From Microbacterium sp. Yaish 1 (GTDB taxonomy: Bacteria > Actinomycetota > Actinomycetes > Actinomycetales > Microbacteriaceae): a stretch of DNA of 64,000 bases. Shown here in pieces: positions 8,080-17,845 of the stretch (positions within the stretch are counted from its first letter, which is position 1; the number at the start of each line of letters is the position of its first letter). Both the position numbers and the translations under genes were made by a program. Where the stretch lies: the NCBI RefSeq assembly GCF_002245215.1, contig NZ_NPMR01000002.1:496001-560000 (forward strand). Direction: 5' to 3'. The notes under the pieces were generated by a model. That model searched no databases. It had not been told where the DNA came from and saw nothing but the letters and a program-made list of their open reading frames with translations.

Positions 8080-8085
8080 ATTGTG
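8080..8085 (-). promoter_or_regulatory. -10 box, probable leaderless transcript
   Basis: CACAAT on the minus strand ends six bases before the ATG at 8073. Confidence 0.45.
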
Positions 8086-8218
8086 ACTCCACGGCACGCC
8101 GTTCGCGGCCGCACGGCCGTCGTCTTGCGATGATCGTTTCGGTGCGTTGCACGACCCACCCCCTCCGCGGGCCCCGACGCGGTCCGCCGACGCCATCCGA
8201 AGCCCGAGAGAGACCGAC

Positions 8219-9466
8219 GTGCCCGAACCATCTCCCGGTGCCGCAGCACCGCGCGCCGCGCGCACCCCGGTGCTGCTGGCGACGCAGTTCCTCTTCAACA
8301 CGGGCTTCTACGCCGTTGTGCCCTTCCTCGCGCTCGTCCTCACCGAGGACTTCGGCGTCGCGGCCACCACCGTCGGACTGATTCTCGGGATCCGCACGTT
8401 CGCCCAGCAGGGAATGTTCCTCATCGGCGGGGTGCTCGCCGACAGAATCGGCGCGCGCCGCGTCATTCTCCTCGGCTGCGGCATTCGCGTGGCCGGATTC
8501 ACGACGCTTGCGACATCCCTGCTGCTGGAACCGCCCCAGCTCGCCCTGTTCGTCATCGGTACCGTGCTCACGGGCCTCGGCGGAGCGTTGTTCTCACCGG
8601 GGCTCAACGTGCTCCTCGCGGACGCCGAGGGCCGGCGACCGCCCGCGGGAACCGGAACACGTGCCTCGCTCTTCGCCTGGCTCAGCATCACCGGCGAGCT
8701 GGGAGCCGTGACCGGACCCATGGTCGGTGCCGCTCTCCTCGGCTGGGGCTTCGAAGCGGTCGCGCTCTGCGGGGCCGCCTTCTTCGTCCTGATCGGACTG
8801 TTCCTCGCCTTCTCGCTGCCCGCCGCGCGCCGCGAACACACCTCGAAGGTCGCGGCGGGTCCGACAAGACGCTGGTGGTCGTTGCGCGACCGGCGCTTCG
8901 TCGGCTTCTCGGCCGCGCACGCCGCCGACCTGCTGGCCTACAACCAGCTCTATCTGGCGCTGCCGCTGCAGCTCGCGACGACGGCTCACCCGGCGACCGC
9001 GACCGCCGGGATGTTCGCGTGGGTGTCGGTTCTCACGCTGGCCCTGCAGATCCCCGTGGCCCGCTGGTCGGCACGTGTCGGCGCTCCGGTCGCCCTCCGC
9101 CTCGGCTATGCCCTCTCCGCCGCCGGCTTCGCCGTCGTGGCGATCGGCGCGATGACGCCGGTGACGGATGCCGCACGCGTCACCATCGTCGTCGTCGCGG
9201 CATCTCTCGTCGTGGCGGGCCACATGACGACCAACCCGACAGCCCTGTCGCTTGTCCCCCGTTTCGCGGACGATCACCCGACGGGGTCGTTCTTCGGCCT
9301 GCTCGCCACCTGCGGGGGCGTCGCGGTGCTGATCGGCAACCTCATCGTGGGTGTCCTGCTCGCGATGCCGGGGGCCTCGGCTGCGGCCTGGCTCTTCCTG
9401 GCGGCACCGCTGATCGTCGCCGCCGTCGTGGCACCCCGGCTGGCGCCGTCGCCCCGGCTCCACTGA
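8219..9466 (+). CDS. MFS transporter (drug-efflux type)
   Basis: Integral membrane transporter of 415 residues with 12 predicted helices. The loop between helices 2 and 3 carries the MFS signature (GGVLADRIGARRVIL), and helix 5 has a GELGAVTGPMVGAALLGWGF stretch as in proton-driven antiporters. The frame extends to an ATG at 8147; the GTG at 8219 is preferred because GAGAGA precedes it and it removes a low-complexity, non-membrane leader. Exporter of unknown substrate is the likely role. It ends at a strong terminator. Confidence 0.85.
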   Translation: MPEPSPGAAAPRAARTPVLLATQFLFNTGFYAVVPFLALVLTEDFGVAATTVGLILGIRTFAQQGMFLIGGVLADRIGARRVILLGCGIRVAGFTTLATSLLLEPPQLALFVIGTVLTGLGGALFSPGLNVLLADAEGRRPPAGTGTRASLFAWLSITGELGAVTGPMVGAALLGWGFEAVALCGAAFFVLIGLFLAFSLPAARREHTSKVAAGPTRRWWSLRDRRFVGFSAAHAADLLAYNQLYLALPLQLATTAHPATATAGMFAWVSVLTLALQIPVARWSARVGAPVALRLGYALSAAGFAVVAIGAMTPVTDAARVTIVVVAASLVVAGHMTTNPTALSLVPRFADDHPTGSFFGLLATCGGVAVLIGNLIVGVLLAMPGASAAAWLFLAAPLIVAAVVAPRLAPSPRLH

Positions 9467-9493
9467 TCACGGTCACTCGCGGCGGGAAACGGA

Positions 9494-9517
9494 AAAGCCC
9501 CGCCGAAGCGGGGCTTT
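9494..9517. terminator. Bidirectional rho-independent terminator
   Basis: AAAGCCCCGC-cgaa-GCGGGGCTTT, a perfect 10-base stem with a four-base loop, A run before and T run after. It serves the MFS gene on the plus strand and tRNA-Gln on the minus strand. Confidence 0.9.
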
Positions 9518-9524
9518 CTCGAAG

Positions 9525-9596
9525 CTGGGGTACCTGGACTCGAACCAAGAACAACTGAACCAGAATCAGCCGTGTTGCCAATTACACCATACCCCA
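9525..9596 (-). tRNA. tRNA-Gln (anticodon CUG)
   Basis: 72-base cloverleaf read on the minus strand: acceptor TGGGGTA/TACCCCA, D arm GGTGTAATTGGCAACAC, anticodon arm with loop TTCTGGT (CUG), T arm with GGTTCGAGTCC, discriminator G. CCA is not encoded. It lies directly behind gltX on the same strand; actinobacteria usually lack GlnRS and charge this tRNA through GluRS and GatCAB. Confidence 0.93.
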
Positions 9597-9679
9597 TGGT
9601 CGGTTTGACCTCAGTCGCACCGAGGATCAACTATACCCGACGGATGCGGTGGGGCCTAACCGAGCGCCGCCCGGGCGCG

Positions 9680-11194
9680 TCAGCCGACGCGCTGGACGAG
9701 CGCGTCGAGCCGGCGGATGGTCTCGGATTTGCCGAGCAGCTCCATCGACTCGAACAGCGGCGGCGACACGCGACGTCCACTGAGGGCGACACGCAGCGGC
9801 CCGTAGGCGACACGCGGCTTGAGCCCGAGCCCCTCGATGAGGGCGGGCGCGAGGGCATCCTGCACCGCGGCTGCGGTGAAGCCCTGCTCGGGGACGAGCT
9901 CGAGGGCGCCGACCGATGCGACGAGCACCTCCCCCGCGTTCGCCGGAAGGCCCGAGAGGGCATCGTCGTCGTACGCGACCTCGGAGCGGAACAGGAAGCC
10001 GAGCAGACCCGGTGCATCGCCGAGCAGCTGCATCCGCTCCTGGACGAGGGGCGCCGCGGCCTCGAGGATCTCGCGCTGCGCCGCCGTGGGAGGGTTCTCG
10101 ATCAGCCCGGCGCCGGCGAGGTAGGGCACGAGGCGCTCGGCGAAGTCGTCGGGCGCGAGCATCCGCACGTGGTCGCCGTTGATCGACTCGGCCTTCTTCT
10201 GGTCGAAGCGGGCCGGGTTCGGGTTCACGTCGGCGATGTCGAACGCGGCGATCAGCTCGTCGCGCGTGAAGACGTCGCGATCGGGCGCGATCGACCAACC
10301 GAGCAGCGACAGGTAGTTCAGGAGCCCCTCGTGGATGAAGCCCTTCTCACGCTGCAGGAAGAGGTCAGCCTTCGGGTCGCGCTTCGACAGCTTCTTGTTG
10401 CCGGTCTCACCGAGGACGAGGGGCATGTGACCGAACCGCGGGACGAAATCGGTGACCCCGGCCTCGATGAGCGCCGCGTACAGCGCGAGCTGACGCGCCG
10501 TCGACGGCATGAGGTCCTCGCCGCGCAGAACGTGGGTGATGCCCATGAGCGCGTCGTCGACGGGGTTCACGAACGTGTAGAGCGGAACGCCGCCGGCGCG
10601 AACGATGACGAAGTCGGGGAACGACCCGGCGGGGAAGGTCACCTCGCCGCGGATGAGATCGACGAAGGTGAGGTCGTGGTCGGGCACGCGCAGGCGCCAC
10701 GCGGGCTCACGACCCTCGGCACGGAAGGCGGCCTTCTGCTCGTCGGTGAGGTCACGGTCGAAGTTGTCGTAGCCGAGCTGCTTCGCGCGGCCGTTCGCCT
10801 CGTTGCGGGCGTCGATCTCCTCGGCGGTCGAGTACGACTCGTAGACGACCCCGGCGGCGATGAGCTTGTCGAGCACCTCGCGGTAGATCTCGTGGCGCTG
10901 CGACTGGCGGTACGGCGCGTGCGGGCCGCCCTTCTCGACGCCCTCGTCCCAGTCGATCTCGAGCCACCGCAGCGCTTCGAGCAGCTGCTGGTAGCTCTCC
11001 TCGCTGTCGCGCGCGGCGTCGGTGTCTTCGATGCGGAAGACCATCTTGCCGCCGTTGTGGCGTGCGTAGGCCCAGTTGAACAGGGCCGTGCGGATGAGGC
11101 CGACGTGCGGCAGACCGGTCGGCGACGGGCAGAACCGCACGCGGACATCGGTTCCGGTGGCGGTCGTGGTGGCGGGGTGCGGTGCGGTGGACAT
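9680..11194 (-). CDS. gltX: Glutamyl-tRNA synthetase
   Basis: Charges tRNA-Glu, and in organisms without GlnRS also mischarges tRNA-Gln for GatCAB. 504 residues, class I synthetase: the HIGH-type motif is in [10 protein letters not shown] near residue 24 and the KMSKS-type motif is KKLSKRD. The frame opens further upstream, but ATG 11194 has a GGAGGGG ribosome site and fits the family start. The LysR gene ends 10 bases upstream, so the two may be cotranscribed. tRNA-Gln follows 83 bases after the stop. Confidence 0.96.
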   Translation of the reverse strand: MSTAPHPATTTATGTDVRVRFCPSPTGLPHVGLIRTALFNWAYARHNGGKMVFRIEDTDAARDSEESYQQLLEALRWLEIDWDEGVEKGGPHAPYRQSQRHEIYREVLDKLIAAGVVYESYSTAEEIDARNEANGRAKQLGYDNFDRDLTDEQKAAFRAEGREPAWRLRVPDHDLTFVDLIRGEVTFPAGSFPDFVIVRAGGVPLYTFVNPVDDALMGITHVLRGEDLMPSTARQLALYAALIEAGVTDFVPRFGHMPLVLGETGNKKLSKRDPKADLFLQREKGFIHEGLLNYLSLLGWSIAPDRDVFTRDELIAAFDIADVNPNPARFDQKKAESINGDHVRMLAPDDFAERLVPYLAGAGLIENPPTAAQREILEAAAPLVQERMQLLGDAPGLLGFLFRSEVAYDDDALSGLPANAGEVLVASVGALELVPEQGFTAAAVQDALAPALIEGLGLKPRVAYGPLRVALSGRRVSPPLFESMELLGKSETIRRLDALVQRVG

Positions 11195-11204
11195 CCCCTC
11201 CAGC

Positions 11205-12161
11205 TTAGTTCTCGTGAGCGTCGCCGCCGGTGAGCTCCGCGACGACGGCCCGCAGGTGCCCCAGGACCGATGCCACCGCAGGAACCCGCCCCGCACCGCC
11301 CGCGGACACCGCGTGGATGGCGCGGCGTTCGCTCGCGGGAAGCGGGCGCGTCACCACCCCGGGGAGGACGGGGAACGACGCGACCGCGAGCCCGGGGAGG
11401 GTCGCGACACCGATTCCCTGTGCGACCAGCTGCTCGACCGCGACGAAGTTGTCGGTCTCGAAGCGGATCGCGGGGACGAACCCGGCTCGGCCGCACACCT
11501 CGAGCAGATGGCCGCGGCAACGGGGACACCCCGCGATCCAGGCCTCGTGCGCCAGCGGCGCGATCTCGATGGCGCCGGAGCCGCGGGCGGCCGGGTGCTC
11601 GGCCGGCAGCACCGCCAGCAGGTCGTCGTACCCGATGACCTCGGTGTCGAGTCCTCGGACGTTCTCACCGTGCGGGTCGCTCCGATCACCCGGGTAACCG
11701 AACGTCAGAGCGATGTCGGCCCGGTCCGCCCGCACATCGGCGATCGCCTCGGGCGGCTCCGCCTCGACGTACGTCAGGGTCAGCCCCGGCTCCGCCAGGG
11801 CGAGCCGGTCCATCAGCCGCGGCAGCACCGTCGGCGAAGCGGAGGGGAAGCCGACCATGCGCACGGTCCCCGACCGCAATCCGGCGAGCTCGGCCAGTTC
11901 ACCCGAGGCCGCCTCGATGACCGTCGCGACCGCCGCCGCGTGCCGGGCGATCACGCGGCCTGCCTCCGTCAGCCGCATCCGTCGGCCGACCCGCTCGACG
12001 ACCGGCACGCCGAGGCGCTGTTCCAGCCGCTTGATCTGCTGGCTCACGGCCGGCTGGCTATAGCCAAGGGCCGTCGCCGCCGCCGTGATGGAGCCCCCGT
12101 CGGCGACGGCGCGCACGACGCGCAACTCGGTGACGTCGAGGCGGTAGTCCGGAGCGCTCAT
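11205..12161 (-). CDS. LysR family transcriptional regulator
   Basis: 318 residues with the N-terminal winged helix-turn-helix ([25 protein letters not shown] region, about residues 24-48) and a C-terminal effector-binding domain. Two CxxC-like cysteines occur in the effector domain ([18 protein letters not shown]). It is divergent from the class-V aminotransferase at 12242, with a 12-base palindrome between, so that gene is its likely target; it also runs into gltX 10 bases downstream. The effector cannot be named. Confidence 0.92.
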   Translation of the reverse strand: MSAPDYRLDVTELRVVRAVADGGSITAAATALGYSQPAVSQQIKRLEQRLGVPVVERVGRRMRLTEAGRVIARHAAAVATVIEAASGELAELAGLRSGTVRMVGFPSASPTVLPRLMDRLALAEPGLTLTYVEAEPPEAIADVRADRADIALTFGYPGDRSDPHGENVRGLDTEVIGYDDLLAVLPAEHPAARGSGAIEIAPLAHEAWIAGCPRCRGHLLEVCGRAGFVPAIRFETDNFVAVEQLVAQGIGVATLPGLAVASFPVLPGVVTRPLPASERRAIHAVSAGGAGRVPAVASVLGHLRAVVAELTGGDAHEN

Positions 12162-12186
12162 GCCGACAGATAACTAGACGTGATGC

Positions 12187-12198
12187 TTTGCATGCAAA
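12187..12198. promoter_or_regulatory. Palindrome TTTGCATGCAAA, candidate LysR site
   Basis: Perfect 12-base dyad midway between the divergent LysR and aminotransferase genes, where a LysR recognition site is expected. Confidence 0.5.
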
Positions 12199-12241
12199 TC
12201 CTGCCGTAGACCAATAGGTCAGGATCACGCAGCCTGGATGC

Positions 12242-13291
12242 ATGCAGACGACGACTCTCACGCCCGAGGCGCTCCAGGCCGCATTCACCGGGTCTCGCGG
12301 CTACCTCGCCGCCTGCAGCACGGGTCTGCCGACCGCCGCGACGCGCGCGGCGGTCATCGCCGACCTCGACGTCCGACCCGATCTCGTTCATTACGCGGAC
12401 GTGGCCGAACGTTGCCGTGCCCACTTCGCCCGATTGGTGTCCACCGTCCCCGACCGTGTGACCATCGGGTCGCAGACGTCGGTCCTGGTCGGACTGATCG
12501 CGGCTTCCCTCCCCGATGGTGCGACCGTGCTGTGCCCCGAGGGCGAGTTCTCCTCGCTCGTTCTCCCGTTCGCGCACGCCGGGCGCGGCATCCGGGTTCG
12601 CGCCGTCCCGCTCGCCGACATCGCCGGCGCGATCACTCCCGACGTCGACCTCGTCGCATTCTCGATCGTGCAATCGGCCACGGGAGAGGTCGCCGACGCG
12701 GCGGCGATCGTCGCGGCAGCGCGGCGGCACGACGCCCGCACACTCTGCGACGCGACGCAGGCCGCGGGTTGGCTCCCCCTGGACGCCGAGCAGTTCGACG
12801 CTCTCGTCTGTCACACGTACAAGTGGCTGTGCGCGCCCCGCGGCGTCGCCTTCCTCGCGCTCTCCGACGGTTTCGCGGCGACGCTCACACCTCTGCATGC
12901 CGGGTGGTACGCCGGCGAAGACCCCTGGGCTGCGTGCTACGGGACCGACGCGACCCTCGCCCGCTCCGCCCGACGCTTTGACGTGTCACCCGCCTGGCAG
13001 GCGATGGTGGGGGCGGAACCGGCCCTGGCGATGTTCGCGGATGCCGACCCTGCGGCCCTGCACGCGCGGGTGACCGGTCTCGCCTCGGACTTCCGCACGC
13101 GGCTCGGACTGCCCGAGCCGCTGCGCGCGAGCCCCATCGTCACGTGGCCCGACCCCGCGGGTGCGGATCTCGCACGTCTGACGGCCGCCGGGGTGGCGGC
13201 ATCCGGTCGGCGCGGCAATGCGCGCGTCGCCTTCCACGTCTTCAACGACGAGGCCGACGTCGAGTTGGCTGCGAACGCCCTCCTCGCCTGA
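12242..13291 (+). CDS. Class V aminotransferase-fold PLP enzyme
   Basis: 349 residues, fold type I, related to cysteine desulfurases, kynureninases and isopenicillin-N epimerases. The PLP-anchoring lysine is K194 (CHTYKWLCAPRG) and the pyridine-nitrogen aspartate is D170 (LCDATQAAGW). The desulfurase-type catalytic cysteine loop is not evident, so a lyase, racemase or aminotransferase is as likely as a desulfurase. The ATG at 12242 follows a weak CAGCCT box at six bases. Divergent from LysR, hence likely regulated by it. The exact reaction is unknown. Confidence 0.82.
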   Translation: MQTTTLTPEALQAAFTGSRGYLAACSTGLPTAATRAAVIADLDVRPDLVHYADVAERCRAHFARLVSTVPDRVTIGSQTSVLVGLIAASLPDGATVLCPEGEFSSLVLPFAHAGRGIRVRAVPLADIAGAITPDVDLVAFSIVQSATGEVADAAAIVAAARRHDARTLCDATQAAGWLPLDAEQFDALVCHTYKWLCAPRGVAFLALSDGFAATLTPLHAGWYAGEDPWAACYGTDATLARSARRFDVSPAWQAMVGAEPALAMFADADPAALHARVTGLASDFRTRLGLPEPLRASPIVTWPDPAGADLARLTAAGVAASGRRGNARVAFHVFNDEADVELAANALLA

Positions 13292-13320
13292 TCAGCTGAA
13301 GAGAGCGACGGGTTCGTGCG

Positions 13321-13497
13321 TCAGGCGGTCAGCGCCCAGCCGCTCGCCCCGATCGCGTCGGCGATGTGGGAATCGCCCGCGAAATCGATGCCGTCGGTGA
13401 AGAAGCTGATGATCACCAGCGCGAACATCAGCGCGATGGAGAGGAAGAGGATCGCGCTCGAGACGAGGGCGATGATCAGCTGTGCGCGGTGACTCAT
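13321..13497 (-). CDS. Small single-span membrane protein
   Basis: 58 residues beginning MSHRAQLIIALVSSAILFL, with one long hydrophobic segment (about residues 6-29) and a short acidic/glycine tail that contains two Asp-Gly or Asp-Ile steps. GGAG lies only two bases before the ATG, but a CACCGT box six bases away may make the message leaderless. It sits between the convergent aminotransferase gene and an MFS gene. No known function. Confidence 0.6.
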   Translation of the reverse strand: MSHRAQLIIALVSSAILFLSIALMFALVIISFFTDGIDFAGDSHIADAIGASGWALTA

Positions 13498-13558
13498 GAC
13501 TCCACGGTGCCAGCCTTCCGCGCCCGAGCAAAATGCTTGCCGCTGAGTGCCCCGGCAG

Positions 13559-14848
13559 CTAGAGCTCGACCGGGTCGGTGGCGGCGTCAGCCGAGCGCGT
13601 CGATCGGGCCGCGCGAAGGCCGCCGATCACCACGACGGCGACGACAGCGAGAGCGCACACAGCCAACCCCGCGAAGCCGATCAGGCCCAGCACTCCCCCG
13701 GCAACGGCAGCCCCCGCGGCCCCGACGACGTTCATGATGGCGTCGCTGCGCCCCTGACGCACCGTCCGTCGCTCCGGCGACGACGCCTCGGTGAGCAGCG
13801 CCGATCCCGCCACAGTGGCGCCGCTCCAGCCGAGGCCGAGCAGGATCAGCGAGACGGTGATAGCGAACGCCGAGTCGGCTCCCATCGCGGCGACGACGAG
13901 CGCGACGGCGAGCAGAGCCTGACCGAGCAGGATCGTCGCCACGCGCCCGAGGCGGTCGGCGAGGATGCCGAAGACAGGTGACAGCGCGTACATGCCGGCG
14001 ATGTGCAGGCTGATGGTGAGCCCGACGACCGAGAGCTCCGCACCGTGATGGACGAGATGCAGGGGCGTCATCGCCATGACGGACACCATGACCCCGTGCG
14101 ACCCGGCGATGGCGAGCATGGCGTAACGGGCGGCACGGGGCCGATCGGCACGCGCCCGGCGCGCCGCCGACACCTCGGATCCCCCCGCGCTCGACGCACG
14201 CGCGAGCAATAGCGGGTCGGGCCGCAGAGCGACGAGGTACAGGGCGATGGCCAGCAGCTGCGCGACCGCCGTGAACAGGTACGGCCCGGTCAGGGGAGGC
14301 ATCCCCACCACGTCGCCGAGCGCCTCGCCGGCGCCGATCAGGTTCGGACCGAGCACAGCGCCGATGGTCGTCGCCCACACGACGATCGAGAGGTCGCGCC
14401 CGCGCGTGAGATCGGTCGCGAGATCGGTGGCGGCGAACCGGGACTGCAGATTCGCGGCCTGGCCCGCTCCGATCAACGCGAACGCGACCAGCAGCACGGG
14501 GAACAGCCCGGAAGCTGTGCCGACGACGACGAGGACCACCCCGACGAGAGCCAGCAGCATGCCGAAGGCCAGTGCCGGTCGGCGCCCCGCCCGCGACGCG
14601 AAGGAGGCCAACGGCATCGCGAGCAGCGCGGCGCCGAGGGTCACCGCCGCGGTCGGAAGACCCGCGAGCGCTTCGTCGCCCGTGAGCCGCTCGGTGATGA
14701 CCGCACCGAGCGAGATCGTCGAGCCGAAACCGATGCCGCCGAGCACCTGACCGAGCGAGAGCACGACCAGGGCACGCCGGCGGACGGCGTCACGCGCGCC
14801 GACCTCGGCGGGCGTGGTCGGAAGCGGCATGCTCTCCCGGTCAGGCAT
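13559..14848 (-). CDS. MFS transporter
   Basis: 429 residues, 12 predicted helices. Glycine-rich helices (GQVLGGIGFGSTISLGAVI) and the helix 2-3 loop (LASFASRAGRRPALAFGM) are typical of the family. The ATG at 14848 overlaps the end of the FAH gene by eight bases; the ATG at 14830 behind GGGAGA is an alternative. It is the last gene of the leuB-ilvE-FAH-MFS series, an arrangement I associate with actinobacterial genomes; a role in exporting amino or keto acids is only a guess from context. Confidence 0.87.
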   Translation of the reverse strand: MPDRESMPLPTTPAEVGARDAVRRRALVVLSLGQVLGGIGFGSTISLGAVITERLTGDEALAGLPTAAVTLGAALLAMPLASFASRAGRRPALAFGMLLALVGVVLVVVGTASGLFPVLLVAFALIGAGQAANLQSRFAATDLATDLTRGRDLSIVVWATTIGAVLGPNLIGAGEALGDVVGMPPLTGPYLFTAVAQLLAIALYLVALRPDPLLLARASSAGGSEVSAARRARADRPRAARYAMLAIAGSHGVMVSVMAMTPLHLVHHGAELSVVGLTISLHIAGMYALSPVFGILADRLGRVATILLGQALLAVALVVAAMGADSAFAITVSLILLGLGWSGATVAGSALLTEASSPERRTVRQGRSDAIMNVVGAAGAAVAGGVLGLIGFAGLAVCALAVVAVVVIGGLRAARSTRSADAATDPVEL

Positions 14849-15605
14849 CCCGGACGATGTTGCGCAGCATGCCGAGACCGTCGATCTCGACCTCCACGAC
14901 GTCGCCGGCGACGAGCGGGCCGACGCCGGCGGGAGTGCCCGTCAGGATGACGTCGCCCGGCAGCAGCGTGAACGCTGCGGATGCGTAGGCGATGAGATCG
15001 GCGATGCCGTGGACCATGTCGGTCAGCGGAGCGCGCTGCTTCTCGTCGCCGTTGACACGCGCTACGAGCTGTGCCTGGGCCGGGTCGAACTCGGTCTCGA
15101 TCGCCGGCCCGAGTGGGCAGAACGTGTCGAAGCCCTTCGCGCGGGTCCATTGCCCGTCGCTGCGCTGCAGATCGCGCGCGGTGACGTCGTTGGCGATCGA
15201 GTAGCCGAAGACGTGGCTCAGCGCGTCGTCGGCTGAGACGTTGCGGGTGACCTTGCCGATGACGACAGCCAGCTCTCCCTCGAAATCGACCTGCTGCGAC
15301 TGGGCCGGGCGGACGATGGCGTCACCGGGACCGATCACCGAGGTGTTCGGCTTGAAGAACAGCAGCGGCTCGGCCGGGACCTCGTTGCCGAACTCGGCGG
15401 CGTGCTCGCGGTAGTTGCGGCCGACGGCGATGATCTTCGATCGCGGGATGACCGGAGCGAGCAGCACGGCGTCGCTGAGCGCCACGCGCTCGCCCGTCGT
15501 GTCGTAGCCCGCGTACATCGGGTCGCCCGCGAGCGTCACCAGGTCGGTGCCGTCGAGGATGCCGTAGCGGATGGCCTCGTTGTGCGAGAAACGTACGATC
15601 TTCAT
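14841..15605 (-). CDS. Fumarylacetoacetate hydrolase (FAH) family protein
   Basis: 254 residues. The FAH catalytic core has the metal-binding acidic residues in DFEGELAVVIGK, the SIANDVTARDLQ segment and the late LTGTPAGVGPL loop; the set is that of small bacterial FAH enzymes that act as oxaloacetate decarboxylase/acylpyruvase or 2-hydroxyhepta-2,4-diene-1,7-dioate isomerase. The ATG at 15605 starts one base after the ilvE stop (TGA-G-ATG). The upstream extension of the frame is rejected. Acting next to leuB and ilvE it may clear keto-acid by-products, which is inference. Confidence 0.9.
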   Translation of the reverse strand: MKIVRFSHNEAIRYGILDGTDLVTLAGDPMYAGYDTTGERVALSDAVLLAPVIPRSKIIAVGRNYREHAAEFGNEVPAEPLLFFKPNTSVIGPGDAIVRPAQSQQVDFEGELAVVIGKVTRNVSADDALSHVFGYSIANDVTARDLQRSDGQWTRAKGFDTFCPLGPAIETEFDPAQAQLVARVNGDEKQRAPLTDMVHGIADLIAYASAAFTLLPGDVILTGTPAGVGPLVAGDVVEVEIDGLGMLRNIVRDA

Positions 15606-15606
15606 C

Positions 15607-16713
15607 TCAGCCGTCCAAACGCACGAGCCAGCCGTGCTTGTCTTCGCGACGTCCGTACTGGATGTCGGTGAGCTCCTCGCGCAGCGACAGGGCGAGCTCG
15701 CCGACGGGCTGCTCGTCGAAGAAGTCGCGGCCCTTGAGAACACCGATGGGGGTCACGACGGCAGCCGTACCGCAGGCGAAGACCTCGACGATGTCACCGG
15801 ATGCCACACCCCGGCGCCATTCGTCGAGCGAGACGGCGCGCCCCTCGACCTTGTGCCCGCGGTCACGCGCGAGCTGGAGGATCGAGTCTCGGGTGATGCC
15901 CTCGAGGATCGAGTCGGACTGCGGCGTGACGATCGTGCCGTCCTTATAGACGAACACGACGTTCATGCCGCCGAGCTCCTCGACGTTGCGGTCCTGATCG
16001 AGGAAGACCACCTGGTCGCACTCGTTCTCGTACGCCTCCGCCTGCGGCAGAAGGCTCGACGCGTAGTTGCCACCGGTCTTGGCCGCGCCCGTGCCGCCCT
16101 TGCCTGCGCGCGCGTAGTCCTCGCTGAGCCAGATCGACACCGGCTTCACGCCGCCGGTGAAGTACGCACCCGCCGGGCTCGCGATGAGGTAGTAAGCGAC
16201 CTTGTTCGCGGGGCGCACACCGAGGAACGCCTCCTTCGCGAACATGAACGGACGCAGGTAGAGCGACTGGTCGGCGCCCGAGGGGACCCAGTCCCCGTCG
16301 ACCGCGATGAGCTCGCGGAGCGACTGGACGAACCACTCGACCGGCAGCTCGGGCAGCGCGAGGCGGCGCGCGGACCGCTGCAGGCGTCGGCCGTTCTGGT
16401 CGGGTCGGAAGGTGTGCACCGACCCGTCCGCGTGACGATAGGCCTTGATGCCCTCGAAGATCTCCTGGCCGTAGTGCAGCACGGCAGCCGCCGGATCGAG
16501 GCTGATGGGTCCGTAGGGCTGGACGCGCGGACGGTGCCAGCCGCCGCGGACCGACCAGCAGATGTCGACCATGTGGTCGGTGAAGTGCGTTCCGAAGCCG
16601 GGGTTCGCGAGGATCTCCTCGCGACGGGCGGCCGGGGCCGCGGCGAGGTTCCGGGTGACGGTGAACTCGAGGGGTTCGAGTCCGGCGTCGGGATCGTTTT
16701 CGAGGAGGGTCAT
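15607..16713 (-). CDS. ilvE: Branched-chain amino acid aminotransferase
   Basis: PLP enzyme that moves the amino group between glutamate and the keto acids of valine, leucine and isoleucine; 368 residues, class IV aminotransferase fold. The PLP lysine is K212 in GAAKTGGNYASS, preceded by the LYLRPFMFA substrate strand, and the LEGITRDSILQLA segment is present. The ATG has GGAAGA before it. It follows leuB by 41 bases and is coupled to the FAH gene. Confidence 0.96.
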   Translation of the reverse strand: MTLLENDPDAGLEPLEFTVTRNLAAAPAARREEILANPGFGTHFTDHMVDICWSVRGGWHRPRVQPYGPISLDPAAAVLHYGQEIFEGIKAYRHADGSVHTFRPDQNGRRLQRSARRLALPELPVEWFVQSLRELIAVDGDWVPSGADQSLYLRPFMFAKEAFLGVRPANKVAYYLIASPAGAYFTGGVKPVSIWLSEDYARAGKGGTGAAKTGGNYASSLLPQAEAYENECDQVVFLDQDRNVEELGGMNVVFVYKDGTIVTPQSDSILEGITRDSILQLARDRGHKVEGRAVSLDEWRRGVASGDIVEVFACGTAAVVTPIGVLKGRDFFDEQPVGELALSLREELTDIQYGRREDKHGWLVRLDG

Positions 16714-16754
16714 CTGTCTTCCAAGCGAATGTCGGGCGGCGGGCGGATTCCAGG

Positions 16755-17807
16755 CTACGCCTGGAGGCGAGCCGCGATCGCGTCGCCGATCTGCGTCGTG
16801 GTGCGGGGCTCCGAGCTGCGGTCGGCGATGTCGGCCTCGACGGCGCGGGTGACGCGTCGGGCGGCGTCCGTGAGCCCGAGGTGATCGAGCAGCAGCGAGA
16901 CGGAGAGGATCGCGGCCGTGGGGTCGGCCTTCTGCTGGCCCGCGATGTCGGGCGCCGATCCGTGAACGGGCTCGAACATCGAGGGGAACGCGCCGTCGGG
17001 GTTGATGTTCCCCGAAGCGGCGAGGCCGATGCCTCCGGTGACGGCGCCGGCCAAGTCGGTCAGGATGTCGCCGAAGAGGTTGTCGGTGACGATCACATCG
17101 AAGCGGCCCGGGTTCGTGACCAGGAAGATCGTCGCCGCGTCGACGTGGAGATAGTCTACGGCGACGTCGGGGTGCTCAGCGGCCACCTCGTCCACGATGC
17201 GCTTCCAGATGCCGCCCGCGTGCACGAGCACGTTCGTCTTGTGCACCAGCGTCAGCTTCTGCCGCCGGCGCTCGGCCAGATCGAACGCGTAGCGCACGAC
17301 GCGCTCCACACCGAAGGCGGTGTTGACCGAGGTCTCGTTGGCCACCTCGTGCGGGGTGCCGCGGCGGATGCTGCCGCCGTTGCCGACGTACGGTCCCTCG
17401 GTGCCTTCCCGCACCACGACGAAGTCGATGTCGCCGGGCTCCGCGAGGGGACCGGGAACGCTCGGGTACAGCTTGGACGGACGGAGATTGACGTAGTGGT
17501 CGAGCTCGAAACGGAGCTTCAGCAGGAGCCCGCGCTCGATGTTGGCGTCACGCAGCCGCGGATCGCCCGGCACACCCCCGACCGCGCCGAGGAGGATCGC
17601 GTCGTGGCCTGCGATCGCCCGCAGGTCATCGTCGGTGAGGGTGTCGCCGGTCTCGAGGTACCGGGCGGCACCGAGCGAGAAGCGCGTCCTGTCGATGACG
17701 ACATCGGTTCCCGCTACCGCCGCGTCGAGCACCTTCTCGGCCTCGGCGACGACCTCGGGGCCGATTCCGTCGCCCGGAATCACGGCAAGTTTCACGACGC
17801 GCGACAT
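16755..17807 (-). CDS. leuB: 3-isopropylmalate dehydrogenase
   Basis: NAD-dependent oxidative decarboxylase of leucine synthesis, 350 residues. Family marks are [10 protein letters not shown] at the N-terminus, the ILLGAVGG strand, the [10 protein letters not shown] loop (substrate contact), [12 protein letters not shown] and the [22 protein letters not shown]/metal region. The ATG is preceded by GAGGAGAG. It leads the leuB-ilvE-FAH-MFS unit. Confidence 0.96.
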   Translation of the reverse strand: MSRVVKLAVIPGDGIGPEVVAEAEKVLDAAVAGTDVVIDRTRFSLGAARYLETGDTLTDDDLRAIAGHDAILLGAVGGVPGDPRLRDANIERGLLLKLRFELDHYVNLRPSKLYPSVPGPLAEPGDIDFVVVREGTEGPYVGNGGSIRRGTPHEVANETSVNTAFGVERVVRYAFDLAERRRQKLTLVHKTNVLVHAGGIWKRIVDEVAAEHPDVAVDYLHVDAATIFLVTNPGRFDVIVTDNLFGDILTDLAGAVTGGIGLAASGNINPDGAFPSMFEPVHGSAPDIAGQQKADPTAAILSVSLLLDHLGLTDAARRVTRAVEADIADRSSEPRTTTQIGDAIAARLQA

Positions 17808-17845
17808 CGCTCTCCTCGTTCTCGGCGGCGCGGCGCGCCGAGCGC

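Noticed and set aside
9572..11233. 553-codon plus-strand frame opposite gltX
   Set aside because: Shadow of the GC-rich synthetase gene; it also runs through the tRNA-Gln and terminator area.
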